Below are positions 9,085 through 17,702 of a stretch of DNA of 64,000 bases, piece after piece. The translations under genes and the position numbers were made by a program. This DNA comes from Roseivirga sp. BDSF3-8 (lineage in GTDB: Bacteria; Bacteroidota; Bacteroidia; Cytophagales; Cyclobacteriaceae). Position 1 is the first letter of the stretch. Each line of letters begins with the position of its first letter. The DNA lies in NCBI RefSeq assembly GCF_041449215.1, contig NZ_JBGNFV010000001.1:2331001-2395000 (forward strand), in the 5' to 3' direction. The notes under the pieces were generated by a model. It was not told the DNA's origin. It did not search any database and was given only the letters and a program-made list of their open reading frames with translations.

Positions 9085-9599
9085 AATCACCTACCTTTCC
9101 CATCCCCCCAAACCCCCACTCAATTACCCTGTAACGCTATTATTCTGTTACTCCATCATTCACTCATTCAAAATTCACTCATTAACTACCCTGCCATTCT
9201 CATCTCCGTCAGTCTACTCCTCTCCAACTTAAACTCTATTAATCAATAATTCTGTTACTCAATCATTCACTCATTCAAAATTCACTCATTACCCACCCCA
9301 CTCAATTACTCTGTAACGCTATTATTCTGTTACTCCATCATTCACTCATTCAAAATTCACTCATTAACTACCCTGCCATTCTCATCTCCGTCAGTCTACT
9401 CCTCTCCAACTTAAACTCTATTAACCAATAATTCTGTTACTCAATCATTCACTCATTCTCTCATTCAAAATTCATTCATTAACTACCCTGCCATCCGCCA
9501 CCCCATCCATCTACCACCACCCAACTCATAACTCAACACTCACCACTCAAAACCCCCCACTCAATTACTCTGTAACTCTGTTACTCAATCATTCCCTCA
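9085..9599. repeat. G-poor tandem repeat array 1 (182-bp unit)
   Basis: The plus strand is almost free of G and built from variants of the words actcaatta, ctgttactc, aatcattcactcatt and caaaattcactcatt. Within it, a unit starting at 9118 recurs at 9300, giving a period of 182 bases with only a few differences. The unit also contains the conserved phrase catctccgtcagtctac. The array runs directly into the stop codon of the minus-strand gene ending at 9600. The open frames through it are low-complexity and not credible genes. Confidence 0.85.
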
Positions 9600-10172
9600 T
9601 TACTCATACCTCACCACCTCTATCCGTTCCTCCTTCACCTTCACCAGCACATCCCCTACATTCACCGGTTGGTCTATCGCGTGGATCGTAAGCTCATCTA
9701 TATCCCTGTCCACTATTTCCCAGAAGTACATATCCCAGCCCTCCATTATTTCCGGGTCAGCGTACACCGTCTCACCCTCCCATTCATAAGAGATACAGCA
9801 GCCCACCACCTGCGTATCGTCCGTCACCTCCGCTATCACCCTCAGGCGGTTTCCTTCGCGCGCCACCTCCACATGCTCCACCGTCGGACCGCACATAAAG
9901 TCACGTATTGCCGCATGGTAGGCACTTTGCGCATCCTTCTTATACGCCTCATAGTGTAGTTGACCCATTGGTCTGCGCAGTTCATTAATCGCATAATCCA
10001 CCGCCAGGGCAAACCGCTCTTCATTCACCTTCTGATTTTCCGAGCGCGTTCCTCCGCCATTTTTTGGCCTGCTTGCCAGGTACGTCGTCCCATTTTTACG
10101 TTTCTTCACCACATAGTCCCCCACTTTACCCGTTATTCCGTAAAAGGGGCTGTCTTCAGTTACTTTTGCCAT
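9600..10172 (-). CDS. Conserved Bacteroidota-type hypothetical protein, paralogue of the gene at 25749
   Basis: The 190-residue protein has no signal peptide or membrane segment. The N-terminal part has GITGKVGDYVVKKRKNGTTY and ASRPKN, with an Arg/Lys-rich helical segment to about residue 95 ending AYHAAIRDF. The C-terminal half is beta-rich (VEHVEVAREGNRLRVIAEV onwards). The protein at 25749-26333 has the same plan, including G-x-x-G, a SGRP motif and AYNMAVRD at matching places, so the two are paralogues. The function is unknown to me. The last codons merge with repeat array 1. It stands alone on this strand. Confidence 0.75.
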   Translation of the reverse strand: MAKVTEDSPFYGITGKVGDYVVKKRKNGTTYLASRPKNGGGTRSENQKVNEERFALAVDYAINELRRPMGQLHYEAYKKDAQSAYHAAIRDFMCGPTVEHVEVAREGNRLRVIAEVTDDTQVVGCCISYEWEGETVYADPEIMEGWDMYFWEIVDRDIDELTIHAIDQPVNVGDVLVKVKEERIEVVRYE

Positions 10173-10664
10173 GTTTTTTCAGGTTTCATTCGTGTAAGGC
10201 AAAAGTATGTCATGCCACCTCGCCCTTCCATGCAATCATTCAGCCCTCATTACCTCGCCTGCTTTTTTATTTCCTGCTGCTTGTGTAAATTTGACTTTTC
10301 CAATATCAGGCCCTTTTTCAAAGACCTTTTTTTTCCCTTTCACCCCACGAGCTCCTTCGTCTCTGCTCCCTCTCTGCCCCGTAACTAATTCGCCTATCCT
10401 ATACCTATCCTATAGGCAGCCTATAACGTGCCTCTTCCCCTTTACTTCAGAGACTATTTGTATTTTTCCTGCATAACTTTTTTTTCATAGCCTCTTTTTC
10501 TGCCAGTCGACCCTTACCCCTCGCTTATACAACCCCTTCTATTCTGTGCCAGAAACTTACATGCCCGCACTCAGGGCATAGTTCTCCAGGTTTAATTATC
10601 CGCATAAATATTTATAGTATTCCGCCATAATTATTTTAAAAACCTGTAAATACTGAAAAACTAA
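10173..10664. other. Intergenic region without recognisable gene
   Basis: This is a 492-base stretch between divergent genes, rich in T and C on the plus strand. It presumably holds promoters for both neighbours. I see no convincing gene, RNA or repeat in it. Confidence 0.4.
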
Positions 10665-11498
10665 ATGAGAACCGCTATTACCATTATGGCCATATTCATC
10701 TTGATAGCAGCCATAAGCCCATCAATGGCCCAAAACCAATCAACCTCCGAATACAGCACATATTTCGAACTGAGCGACCGGCTCAATTTCAAGCCCATAA
10801 GTGATAGGTACCAATTAGAAGATGATACCATCCTCTATTCCTTTCCCGGCTTTATCGTTTCATCCAATTTTGATACCGCTACCATTCAAAATCAAAAGTA
10901 CGCCATACTCGAGTACCCCAGCTTTAAGGGCAATAAGCAGATACCCGACCCAAGCCCTCGCGCAATTCTCCCCAATAGCCCTGTCAGGGTTTCTATTGTA
11001 AAAGGAGAGCGTAAGTTTATTGCCACTTCATATTCCGACTTTATGGCCGTTAAGAAAGATACCCTCTATGACATAAGCTGGTGGGAGCTCCGTAATTATA
11101 GAGTCACCACGGGTCTGCTCACAGTACCCTTCAAATTACGTCCCGAGGTAAAAGAGGAAAACTTCACCATGAGTACCGATGTCACCATTGGTCCCTATCT
11201 CGGTGTCACAAAAAGAATATCAAAAAGGCATCCCTATTACCTCACCTTTCCAGCCACCTTCGGCTTGTCCTTTATCAATATTAATAACAACACCACCACT
11301 ACTACAGAGCCCGGCAATGGCATCAACACCGTTCCAGGGTTTAGTTGGAGCACAGGACTCATCTTCCAGTTAAATAAGTTCGATGTTGGATTTGTCACCG
11401 GGCAGGACTACGCAAGCGATGTCGGAAATGACTGGATTTACCAGGGTAGACTCTGGTACTCCTTTGCCATAGGCTACTCATTTTCCAGGTCCCAATAG
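10665..11498 (+). CDS. Secreted hypothetical protein, possibly outer-membrane beta-barrel
   Basis: The 277-residue protein begins with a clear signal peptide (about residues 1-22, hydrophobic core then SMAQ). The mature part is rich in Tyr, Ser, Thr and alternating hydrophobic residues. Around residues 170-277 it shows repeated beta strands such as VTIGPYLGVTKRI, PGFSWSTGLIFQL and RLWYSFAIGYSFS near the C-terminus. This resembles small outer-membrane barrel proteins, but I cannot name a family. It is a single gene, followed by a strong terminator at 11586-11613. Confidence 0.7.
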   Translation: MRTAITIMAIFILIAAISPSMAQNQSTSEYSTYFELSDRLNFKPISDRYQLEDDTILYSFPGFIVSSNFDTATIQNQKYAILEYPSFKGNKQIPDPSPRAILPNSPVRVSIVKGERKFIATSYSDFMAVKKDTLYDISWWELRNYRVTTGLLTVPFKLRPEVKEENFTMSTDVTIGPYLGVTKRISKRHPYYLTFPATFGLSFININNNTTTTTEPGNGINTVPGFSWSTGLIFQLNKFDVGFVTGQDYASDVGNDWIYQGRLWYSFAIGYSFSRSQ

Positions 11499-11585
11499 CC
11501 TGGCTTTCAAAGCAACCTGCTGGGTTTTAGGTCGCTTACAGCCTCAGTTTTAATTACAGATAGAAAAAATTACTATCTTACACAT

Positions 11586-11613
11586 AAGGCGGACGTGGTC
11601 TCGTCCGCCTTTT
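11586..11613 (+). terminator. Rho-independent terminator
   Basis: A perfect 10-bp stem (AAGGCGGACG / CGTCCGCCTT) with a six-base loop is followed by TT and A. It lies about 90 bases after the gene ending at 11498. Confidence 0.75.
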
Positions 11614-11725
11614 AGGCCCCCTATAAACGCTTTAGCGTGTTAAGCGGGCAGTATGGCTGGGTATTTTAGGAGAACATCATACCTGAAAAACCCTTTAATA
11701 GCCTCAACTATTTGGCTACTCAACA

Positions 11726-12342
11726 ACGCTATCATTCCCTCATCAACTACCTACCACCCCCAACTCCCCACTCCCCACTCAATTACTCTATTACTCTATT
11801 ACTCAATCATTCACTCATTACCCAACCCCTGCCATCCTCATCTCCGTCAGTCTACCATTCTCCAACTCAAACTCTATTAATCAATAATTCTATTACTCAT
11901 CAATTCCATCATTCACTCATTCAAAATTCACTCATTAACTTCTCAGCCATCCGCCACCCCATCCATCTACCACCCCCCAACTCATAACTCAACACTAAAA
12001 ACTCAACACTCAACACCCCCCACTCAATTACTCTATTATTCTGTTACTCTATCATTCACTCATTAACCACTCCCCAACTCTATTGAACCTCATCTCCGTC
12101 AGTCTACCATTCTCCAACTCAAACTCTATTAATCAATAATTCTATTACTCATCAATTCCATCATTCACTCATTCAAAATTCACTCATTAACTTCTCAGCC
12201 ATCCGCCACCCCATCCATCTACCACCCCCCAACTCATAACTCAACACTAAAAACTCAACACTCAACACCCCCCACTCAATTACTCTATTATTCTGTTACT
12301 CTATCATTCACTCATTAACCACTCCCCAACTCTATTGAAAAA
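11726..12342. repeat. G-poor tandem repeat array 2 (two 252-bp copies)
   Basis: This array uses the same words as array 1 and the same strand bias. A unit starting catctccgtcagtc at 11839 recurs at 12091, giving a period of 252 bases. The two copies look nearly identical by eye and both end ctctattgaa. The unit contains the phrase cttctcagccatccgccacc also found in arrays 3 and 4. The array ends about 35 bases before the lipoprotein gene at 12377, so its last copy overlaps that gene's likely promoter region. Confidence 0.88.
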
Positions 12343-12376
12343 AAAATGAGTAAATTTACCTCAGAACCAATAAGCT

Positions 12377-12913
12377 ATGATAAAGAAGACCAGCCTGTAC
12401 CTCCTTATCTGCCTGGCAGGCAGTATGCTAAGCAGTTGTTTCCTGTTCGGAGGCAATGACGATGACCCCAAGCCCGTACCTATCCCCCCCATAGAGCAAC
12501 TGCCCCCCCTCACCACCGAAGGCAAAGGCACCTTTGGCTGCCTCGTAAACGGAGAGCCTTTTGTGAGTTATTATCCGGATGCTCTGGCGGATTATAGTAC
12601 GATAGATTTTATTGCATTTCATGCCTATAATGAGAGGCCAGAAAGTGCTTTAACTATTGGGTTAGGAAATTATAATAGAGAAGAAGGACTAATTCATTTG
12701 CCAGATTCATCAGCCACCTTTTCTAGGTTTGATTTAAATCATCCACGGTGTTATTACGAAATTGAAGATTTTGTGGAAGGGTGGATAGATATTAAAGAGT
12801 ATAACCCTTTTAAAAAATATGTCTCGGGTACGTTTGCGTTTACCTCTGTCAATGATCAGTGTGATACGTTGCGTATAACCGATGGCCGTTTTGACCTTAG
12901 GGTCATTCGTTAA
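12377..12913 (+). CDS. Lipoprotein of unknown function, paralogue of the gene at 16299
   Basis: The 178-residue protein starts with a signal peptide and lipobox (MLSSC, cysteine 21), so it is probably a lipid-anchored surface or periplasmic protein. After the cysteine come FLFGGNDDDPKP and a proline-rich linker, then TTEGKGTFGCLVNGEPFV. The latter resembles the start of DUF6252-like Bacteroidota proteins. The C-terminus YVSGTFAFTSVNDQCDTL..TDGRFDLRVIR is shared with the protein at 16299. The middle (about residues 65-125) differs strongly between the two and is more AT-rich than the ends. The function is unknown. Confidence 0.8.
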   Translation: MIKKTSLYLLICLAGSMLSSCFLFGGNDDDPKPVPIPPIEQLPPLTTEGKGTFGCLVNGEPFVSYYPDALADYSTIDFIAFHAYNERPESALTIGLGNYNREEGLIHLPDSSATFSRFDLNHPRCYYEIEDFVEGWIDIKEYNPFKKYVSGTFAFTSVNDQCDTLRITDGRFDLRVIR

Positions 12914-13049
12914 TAATAGAGGTGTCCAACCTTACCACGCATTAACAGGGACAATTTTCACCTCGCTGTTTCTCTCTGAGTAGTTGGCTGATTACGTGCC
13001 TCGCTTTTAGCCCCTTTCTAAAACCAGCAATCAACAAACAATAATATCT

Positions 13050-16000
13050 ATGAAAAACGTAACGCGTAGCCTGCTGGCTATGGTGGCCGGGCTGTGCTTT
13101 AGCCTCAGCGCCCTGGCCCAGGCAGAAGATGAGGTGCACGACCGCATGCGCCACATCTTTGCGCAGGTAGACCCGGCCTATGTGCCCAGTAACCTGCTCT
13201 ATGACTATGGTTATAACCTCGCCGATGTGGCCCCCTACCAGGGCCAGCCCGGCACTACCGCCGCCACCGACTACCTCGGCTGGCAGGCCCTCTATGCCTC
13301 CCTGTACAGCATGCAGTTCAGCAGCTATACCATGGAAGAGCCCGCCGTGGTGCACCAGCGCATCATGCAGAGTGCCATAGCCGTCACCGAAACCCTGGGC
13401 GATAACGGCGTGAGCAGCCCGGTCACCATGCCCGTGATGGACTATGCCTACCAGCGCTTCCGCACCGATGGCCTGCCGGGAGGCTATGTGGAGATTGTCA
13501 ATGAGCAGGTAGTCCATAAGCAGGGCAATCCGTTTACCACCGCCCACGCCGTGGCCATGGTCCCCCGCCGCAACCAACTCCGCGGCCCCTCCCAGACCTT
13601 TGTGTTTGTGGACAGCCTTTACTTTACTAACACCGGCGCGCCCCTTCCCGCCCTCAGCGTAGACCTGGGCGACGGCAGCGGCTACCGGTCCGTTAGCTGG
13701 AACAGCCCCGTGGCTGCCTGGTACGGGGCCGACGGCCGCAAGGACATCCGCCTGCGCATGAGCCATGCCGACGGCACCCTGCGCGAGGCCTATACCCAGG
13801 TGCAGATAAGCGGGGTACCCGCCCTGGCCAAGAGCGCCCCCGCCACCCGATACGCCGGCAACCCCCGCGACGTGGAGGTCTTCAGCTTCCTGGAGCCCGA
13901 GGCCGTCGTCACCCGCGTATACGCCAATAATGACGGCGTGCTGCGCAAGCCCTTTATTGTGGTGGAAGGCTTCGACCCCTGGCACCTGATCGCGCCGGAC
14001 GACCCCACCCAGAATTATGACGTGGACAATTTTCTTGAGCAGCCTAGCGGGGTTTCTGCAGTTGTTAATCTGGATTATCCCGGTCAGCGCCTCTCCGACT
14101 TTCTGGAAGAGAACGGCTACGACATCGTGTTTGTGGACTGGGTCGACGGCAGCGACATCTACAGCCCCAATATGAACATACTGCTGCAGGTGATACAGGC
14201 CGTCAACGACGACAAAGCCGCTGCCGGCAGCACCGAGCCCAACGTCATGCTGGGCCTGAGCATGGGCGGCATACAGGGCGCCAATGCCATGCTCCTCGCC
14301 GAAGAGAAGGACTACGACCACCAGATAAGCCTCTTCATCAATAATGACGTGCCCTACCAGGGAGCAAACATACCTGTCGCCTTTCAGCTCGGCCTCAAGC
14401 ACGTCGCCGGCCTCAAGCTGAAAGTAGGGCCCCTCGGCCTCATCGGCAAAAAGTTGGTCGTACGCGAAATGCTCCCCGCCATACAAATGGGCATGGACGT
14501 GCTGAACTCCTACGGCGCCAACTCCCTGCTCCGCTACCAGGCCCGTAACGAAGGCAACACCGTGGCCCTCGATGCCGACCCCATTGACCTGCGGGGACTT
14601 GAGTTTACCCGGCAGTATCCCTTTGTAGATCCCGCCCGCACCCGCATGGTCGCCCTGGCTAACGGGCATGAGTGCGGCGACCGCCAGGCCTTTGCCGCCG
14701 GCACCTCCCTTTTTCAACTCAGTGGCACCTACAGCCTGCCCTACCTGTGGAACCTGCTCGGTACGGCCCTGACGCCCCTCACCAGCCGCCCTGGGCTGTT
14801 TGTACTGGGGCCGGTGACCACCCAAAACGACCTGAAGTGGGACATCAAACTCAATGCCCTGCCCGATGACGGCCCTGCGCGCATATACCGCAACAAGGTA
14901 TGGATGGAGAAAAAAATCCTGTGGACCATACCCGTGAGCCAGGCGCTAACGGACGTGAACATCGACAGTAAGGCCGGCATGCTGCCGCTGGACAATGCCC
15001 CCGGCGGCACCATGGGCATGAGCGCCGTGGATGAGGAAGTACCCGAAGAGGTGCTGAAGCTGCTGCCCGTGACCGAGTTCAGCTTTGTGCCTACCGTAAG
15101 CGCCCTGGACGTGCAGGAGCCGGACGGCAGCCTGCCCCCGCAGGAGGCGCTCTACCTGCGCTACAGCGGTACGGCGGCCATGCCCACCGGCCTGCAAACT
15201 CCCATGGTCAACTACATTACCGAGAACGTCACCAACCAGCCCCACCTGCTGCTGTCCCAGACAAAAGGCCGGTGGCTGGCGGACGAGCTGGAAGGCCTCA
15301 GCCTCGGCCAGCCCTGCGCAGGCCGCTGCGGCTGGCGGCCGGAGGTAAGCCTGCCCGGCACCGTGTGCAGCGGCGATGAGGTCACCCTGTCCGTCAATAA
15401 CCCCTTCGGCTTTCCCCTCACCTGGATCACCGATGAGCGCTTAGAGGTCATCGCCGAAAGCGGCAATACCCTCACCGTACGTACCGCCGAAGGCATGACC
15501 GGCCTCAGCTACCCCGTCACCGTAGAACTGGATGCCGGCGACTGCGGCATCTACAGCACCCCGGTTGCCCACCTCACCGTGGGCGACCTGGACCAGCAGG
15601 CCCTGAGCGGCGAGCTGCAGGGCAGTAGTACCCTGTCGCTGGACTCCGAGACCACCTTTTACGTCTCTGCCGTGAGTAATGTAGAAAGCTACGAGTGGCT
15701 GGTGCCCGAAGGCTGGCAGGTACAAAACCTGGGCTGGAAGGCCAACATCACCCCCACCACCACCGGCCCCGCCCGGGTGATGGTCAAGCTGCGCAACGGC
15801 TGCAACTTCGCCACCGACTACATCGATGTATGCGTCAGCGGCAATGGCTATAGCTGCGGAGGTTCGTCTGAGCCCTGCGGTACGGTCACAGACCCCTGCG
15901 AAGGGCCGGGCAACCCCACCGAGCGCAGCGTGCTGCCGGAGTTTTATCCTAATCCGGCGGGGAATATGATTACCGTACGCTTTCCGCCGGAGGCGCAGCA

Positions 16001-16181
16001 GCAGCCCGGCCGTAACCTCTACCGCGTGCGGATACGCGATAACCGCATGCAGACGGTACTAAAGCAGCAGAACCACGAGCGCACAAGCACCCTGGATGTG
16101 AGCGGCCTGCCTGCAGGCCTGTACACCATCGAGCTATGGTGGAAGGGCGGCTCCGTGACCGAGCAGCTTATTATAGACTAA
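13050..16181 (+). CDS. T9SS-secreted alpha/beta-hydrolase-like protein with type A sorting domain
   Basis: The 1043-residue protein has a signal peptide (residues 1-23, ending ALAQ). An alpha/beta hydrolase-like region at about 310-560 follows, with PFIVVEGFDP, DYPGQRLSDFLEENGYD and the nucleophile elbow GLSMGG (Ser404). From about 765 a Cys-containing PKD/Ig-like region begins (SLPGTVCSGDEVTLSVNN). The last 80 residues (LPEFYPNPAGN ... GLYTIELWW..) are a type A sorting domain that directs export by the type IX system and surface attachment or release. The gene is distinctly GC-rich. It sits between two paralogous lipoprotein genes. The substrate is unknown; an esterase or lipase role is an inference from the motif. 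Confidence 0.85.
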   Translation: MKNVTRSLLAMVAGLCFSLSALAQAEDEVHDRMRHIFAQVDPAYVPSNLLYDYGYNLADVAPYQGQPGTTAATDYLGWQALYASLYSMQFSSYTMEEPAVVHQRIMQSAIAVTETLGDNGVSSPVTMPVMDYAYQRFRTDGLPGGYVEIVNEQVVHKQGNPFTTAHAVAMVPRRNQLRGPSQTFVFVDSLYFTNTGAPLPALSVDLGDGSGYRSVSWNSPVAAWYGADGRKDIRLRMSHADGTLREAYTQVQISGVPALAKSAPATRYAGNPRDVEVFSFLEPEAVVTRVYANNDGVLRKPFIVVEGFDPWHLIAPDDPTQNYDVDNFLEQPSGVSAVVNLDYPGQRLSDFLEENGYDIVFVDWVDGSDIYSPNMNILLQVIQAVNDDKAAAGSTEPNVMLGLSMGGIQGANAMLLAEEKDYDHQISLFINNDVPYQGANIPVAFQLGLKHVAGLKLKVGPLGLIGKKLVVREMLPAIQMGMDVLNSYGANSLLRYQARNEGNTVALDADPIDLRGLEFTRQYPFVDPARTRMVALANGHECGDRQAFAAGTSLFQLSGTYSLPYLWNLLGTALTPLTSRPGLFVLGPVTTQNDLKWDIKLNALPDDGPARIYRNKVWMEKKILWTIPVSQALTDVNIDSKAGMLPLDNAPGGTMGMSAVDEEVPEEVLKLLPVTEFSFVPTVSALDVQEPDGSLPPQEALYLRYSGTAAMPTGLQTPMVNYITENVTNQPHLLLSQTKGRWLADELEGLSLGQPCAGRCGWRPEVSLPGTVCSGDEVTLSVNNPFGFPLTWITDERLEVIAESGNTLTVRTAEGMTGLSYPVTVELDAGDCGIYSTPVAHLTVGDLDQQALSGELQGSSTLSLDSETTFYVSAVSNVESYEWLVPEGWQVQNLGWKANITPTTTGPARVMVKLRNGCNFATDYIDVCVSGNGYSCGGSSEPCGTVTDPCEGPGNPTERSVLPEFYPNPAGNMITVRFPPEAQQQPGRNLYRVRIRDNRMQTVLKQQNHERTSTLDVSGLPAGLYTIELWWKGGSVTEQLIID

Positions 16182-16195
16182 CAACAGGCAGATAA

Positions 16196-16238
16196 AAGGA
16201 GGTGGCCCCGGGCACAGCGTGCAGGGGGTTGCCTCCTT
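16196..16238 (+). terminator. Imperfect terminator-like hairpin
   Basis: AAGGAGG pairs with CCTCCTT, with a partly paired GC-rich inner part, just after the T9SS hydrolase stop. The T run is weak, so the confidence is moderate. Confidence 0.45.
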
Positions 16239-16298
16239 CCCTTGTCCTACCTATTGGAAAAATACCCGTATATTTACCACGATTAATTCAGCATAGCC

Positions 16299-16826
16299 AT
16301 GCACCGATTGACCAGCATCTGCTTCATTGTCGCCTTGCTTATACTCCCCGGCTGCTTCCTGTTCGGAGGCGATGATGATAACCCCAGGCCCGCACCTATC
16401 CCCCCCATAGAGCAACTGCCCCCGCTTACCACCGAAGGCAAAGGCACCTTTGGCTGCCTCATAAATGGAGAGGCTTTTGTGAGTTATTATCCCAATGCAT
16501 TGGCTGATTTTAGTGTATTTGATAAAATATCTCTTAGAGCAGATTTTAGGGATGAAAATGCTAGTGTAGGTTTAGCTATTGAACCTTATAATAAAGAAGA
16601 AGTAAGATTTAATTATCCTGACTCAGACATGCAGTTCAATATTAGGTATGATAGCCTTTACTGCGACTACCGCGCCTGGGACAATATCGAGGGCTGGGTG
16701 GAGATTGTGGAGTACAATCCTTTTGAGAAATATGTGTCGGGTACCTTTGAATACACCGCCGTGAACGAGACCTGCGATACCCTACGGGTAACCGATGGCC
16801 GGTTTGACCTCAGAGTCATTCGTTAA
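16299..16826 (+). CDS. Lipoprotein of unknown function, paralogue of the gene at 12377
   Basis: The 175-residue protein has a signal peptide and lipobox (LPGC, cysteine 19). It then has FLFGGDDDNPRP, PIPPIEQLPPLTTEGKGTFG and FVSYYPNALADF, nearly identical at protein and DNA level to the paralogue at 12377. The C-terminal part (EYNPFEKYVSGTFEYT, TDGRFDLRVIR) is also shared. The signal peptide and the central 60 residues are different, and the centre is visibly AT-richer (codons like ttt, aat, aga). Conserved ends with an exchanged centre suggest gene conversion or diversifying selection. The function is unknown. Confidence 0.8.
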   Translation: MHRLTSICFIVALLILPGCFLFGGDDDNPRPAPIPPIEQLPPLTTEGKGTFGCLINGEAFVSYYPNALADFSVFDKISLRADFRDENASVGLAIEPYNKEEVRFNYPDSDMQFNIRYDSLYCDYRAWDNIEGWVEIVEYNPFEKYVSGTFEYTAVNETCDTLRVTDGRFDLRVIR

Positions 16827-16849
16827 TCCCGTAACCCCTCTCCCCAAAC

Positions 16850-17412
16850 AGATAATTCAATTACTCTGTAACTCTATTACTCAATCATTCACTCATTAAC
16901 TTCTCAGCCATCCGCCACCCCATCCATCTACCCCCCCCAACTCAAAACTCAAAACTCAAAACTCAAAACTCAACACTAAAAACTCAACACTCCCCACTCA
17001 ATTACTCTGTAACTCTATTACTCAATCATTCACTTCTCAGCCATCCGCCACCCCATCCATCTACCACCCCCAACTCAACACTAAAAACTCAACACTCCCC
17101 ACTCAATTACTCAATCATTCACTCATTAACTTCTCAGCCATCCGCCACCCCATCCATCTACCACCCCCAACTCAACACTAAAAACTCAACACTCCCCACT
17201 CAATTACTCTGTAACTCAATTACTCTATCATTCACTCATTAACTTCTCAGCCATCCGCCACAAGCCGCGATCAATCGCGCCTCTACCGGCAACACCCCAG
17301 CTCAACACCCCCAACTCACAACTCTATTAATCAATTATTCTGTTACTCAATCATTCCATAATTCACTCATTACGCTGTAACGCTATTCCTCTATCATTCT
17401 ATTACTCAAAAT
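16850..17412. repeat. G-poor repeat array 3 with heptad runs
   Basis: This array belongs to the same family as arrays 1, 2 and 4. The phrase cttctcagccatccgccacc occurs four times at irregular spacing, each time followed by variants of actcaacactaaaaactc. Around 16938-16975 the 7-base word aactcaa repeats several times in tandem. Near 17266-17279 the run is broken by a G-containing palindrome (CGCGAT-CA-ATCGCG) not present in the other copies. No gene is visible in it. Confidence 0.85.
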
Positions 17413-17492
17413 GCTTATCTTGCCTACCGGTTCCTTTTGCCCGCATGGCACAGGACCCCAATTGCATCACCAAATAGAATACTGACATCCTG

Positions 17493-17663
17493 ATGAAAGC
17501 CGCACTAAAACAGTATGCCTTTCACCCCGCCCGCATATACGGAGGGGCCAAAAATGAATCCACAGACCCATACCGGACTGCTTCTGTAGCCGATGGGGGA
17601 ACCGTCGGCACCGAACCGCCGATTAGACAGGGAGGCACTGAAGAGGAAGAGTCGACTAATTAA
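17493..17663 (+). CDS. Possible small protein (56 codons), uncertain
   Basis: An open frame runs from ATG 17493 to TAA 17663. It encodes a peptide starting MKAALKQYAFHPARIYGGA and continuing with a polar, Glu-rich tail (EEEESTN). Its codon use is unlike the repeat array before it, and it stands just before the TPR gene at 17703. There is no hydrophobic signal. The Gly-Gly at residues 17-18 recalls short double-glycine leader peptides, but the leader is not a recognised type. I cannot assign a function. Confidence 0.35.
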   Translation: MKAALKQYAFHPARIYGGAKNESTDPYRTASVADGGTVGTEPPIRQGGTEEEESTN

Positions 17664-17702
17664 GATACGCCTGCCATAGACCACTGAACTAGCTAAATAA
17701 GA

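Noticed and set aside
9085-9599. CRISPR array
   Set aside because: The repeats are long, irregular and lack constant-length unique spacers, and no cas genes are nearby.
12942-14825. A 627-codon open frame on the minus strand opposite the T9SS hydrolase
   Set aside because: It is an artefact of the high GC content of the real gene. The peptide is low-complexity in Gly, Ala, Val and His and has no family match, while the plus strand has a signal peptide, hydrolase motif and sorting domain.
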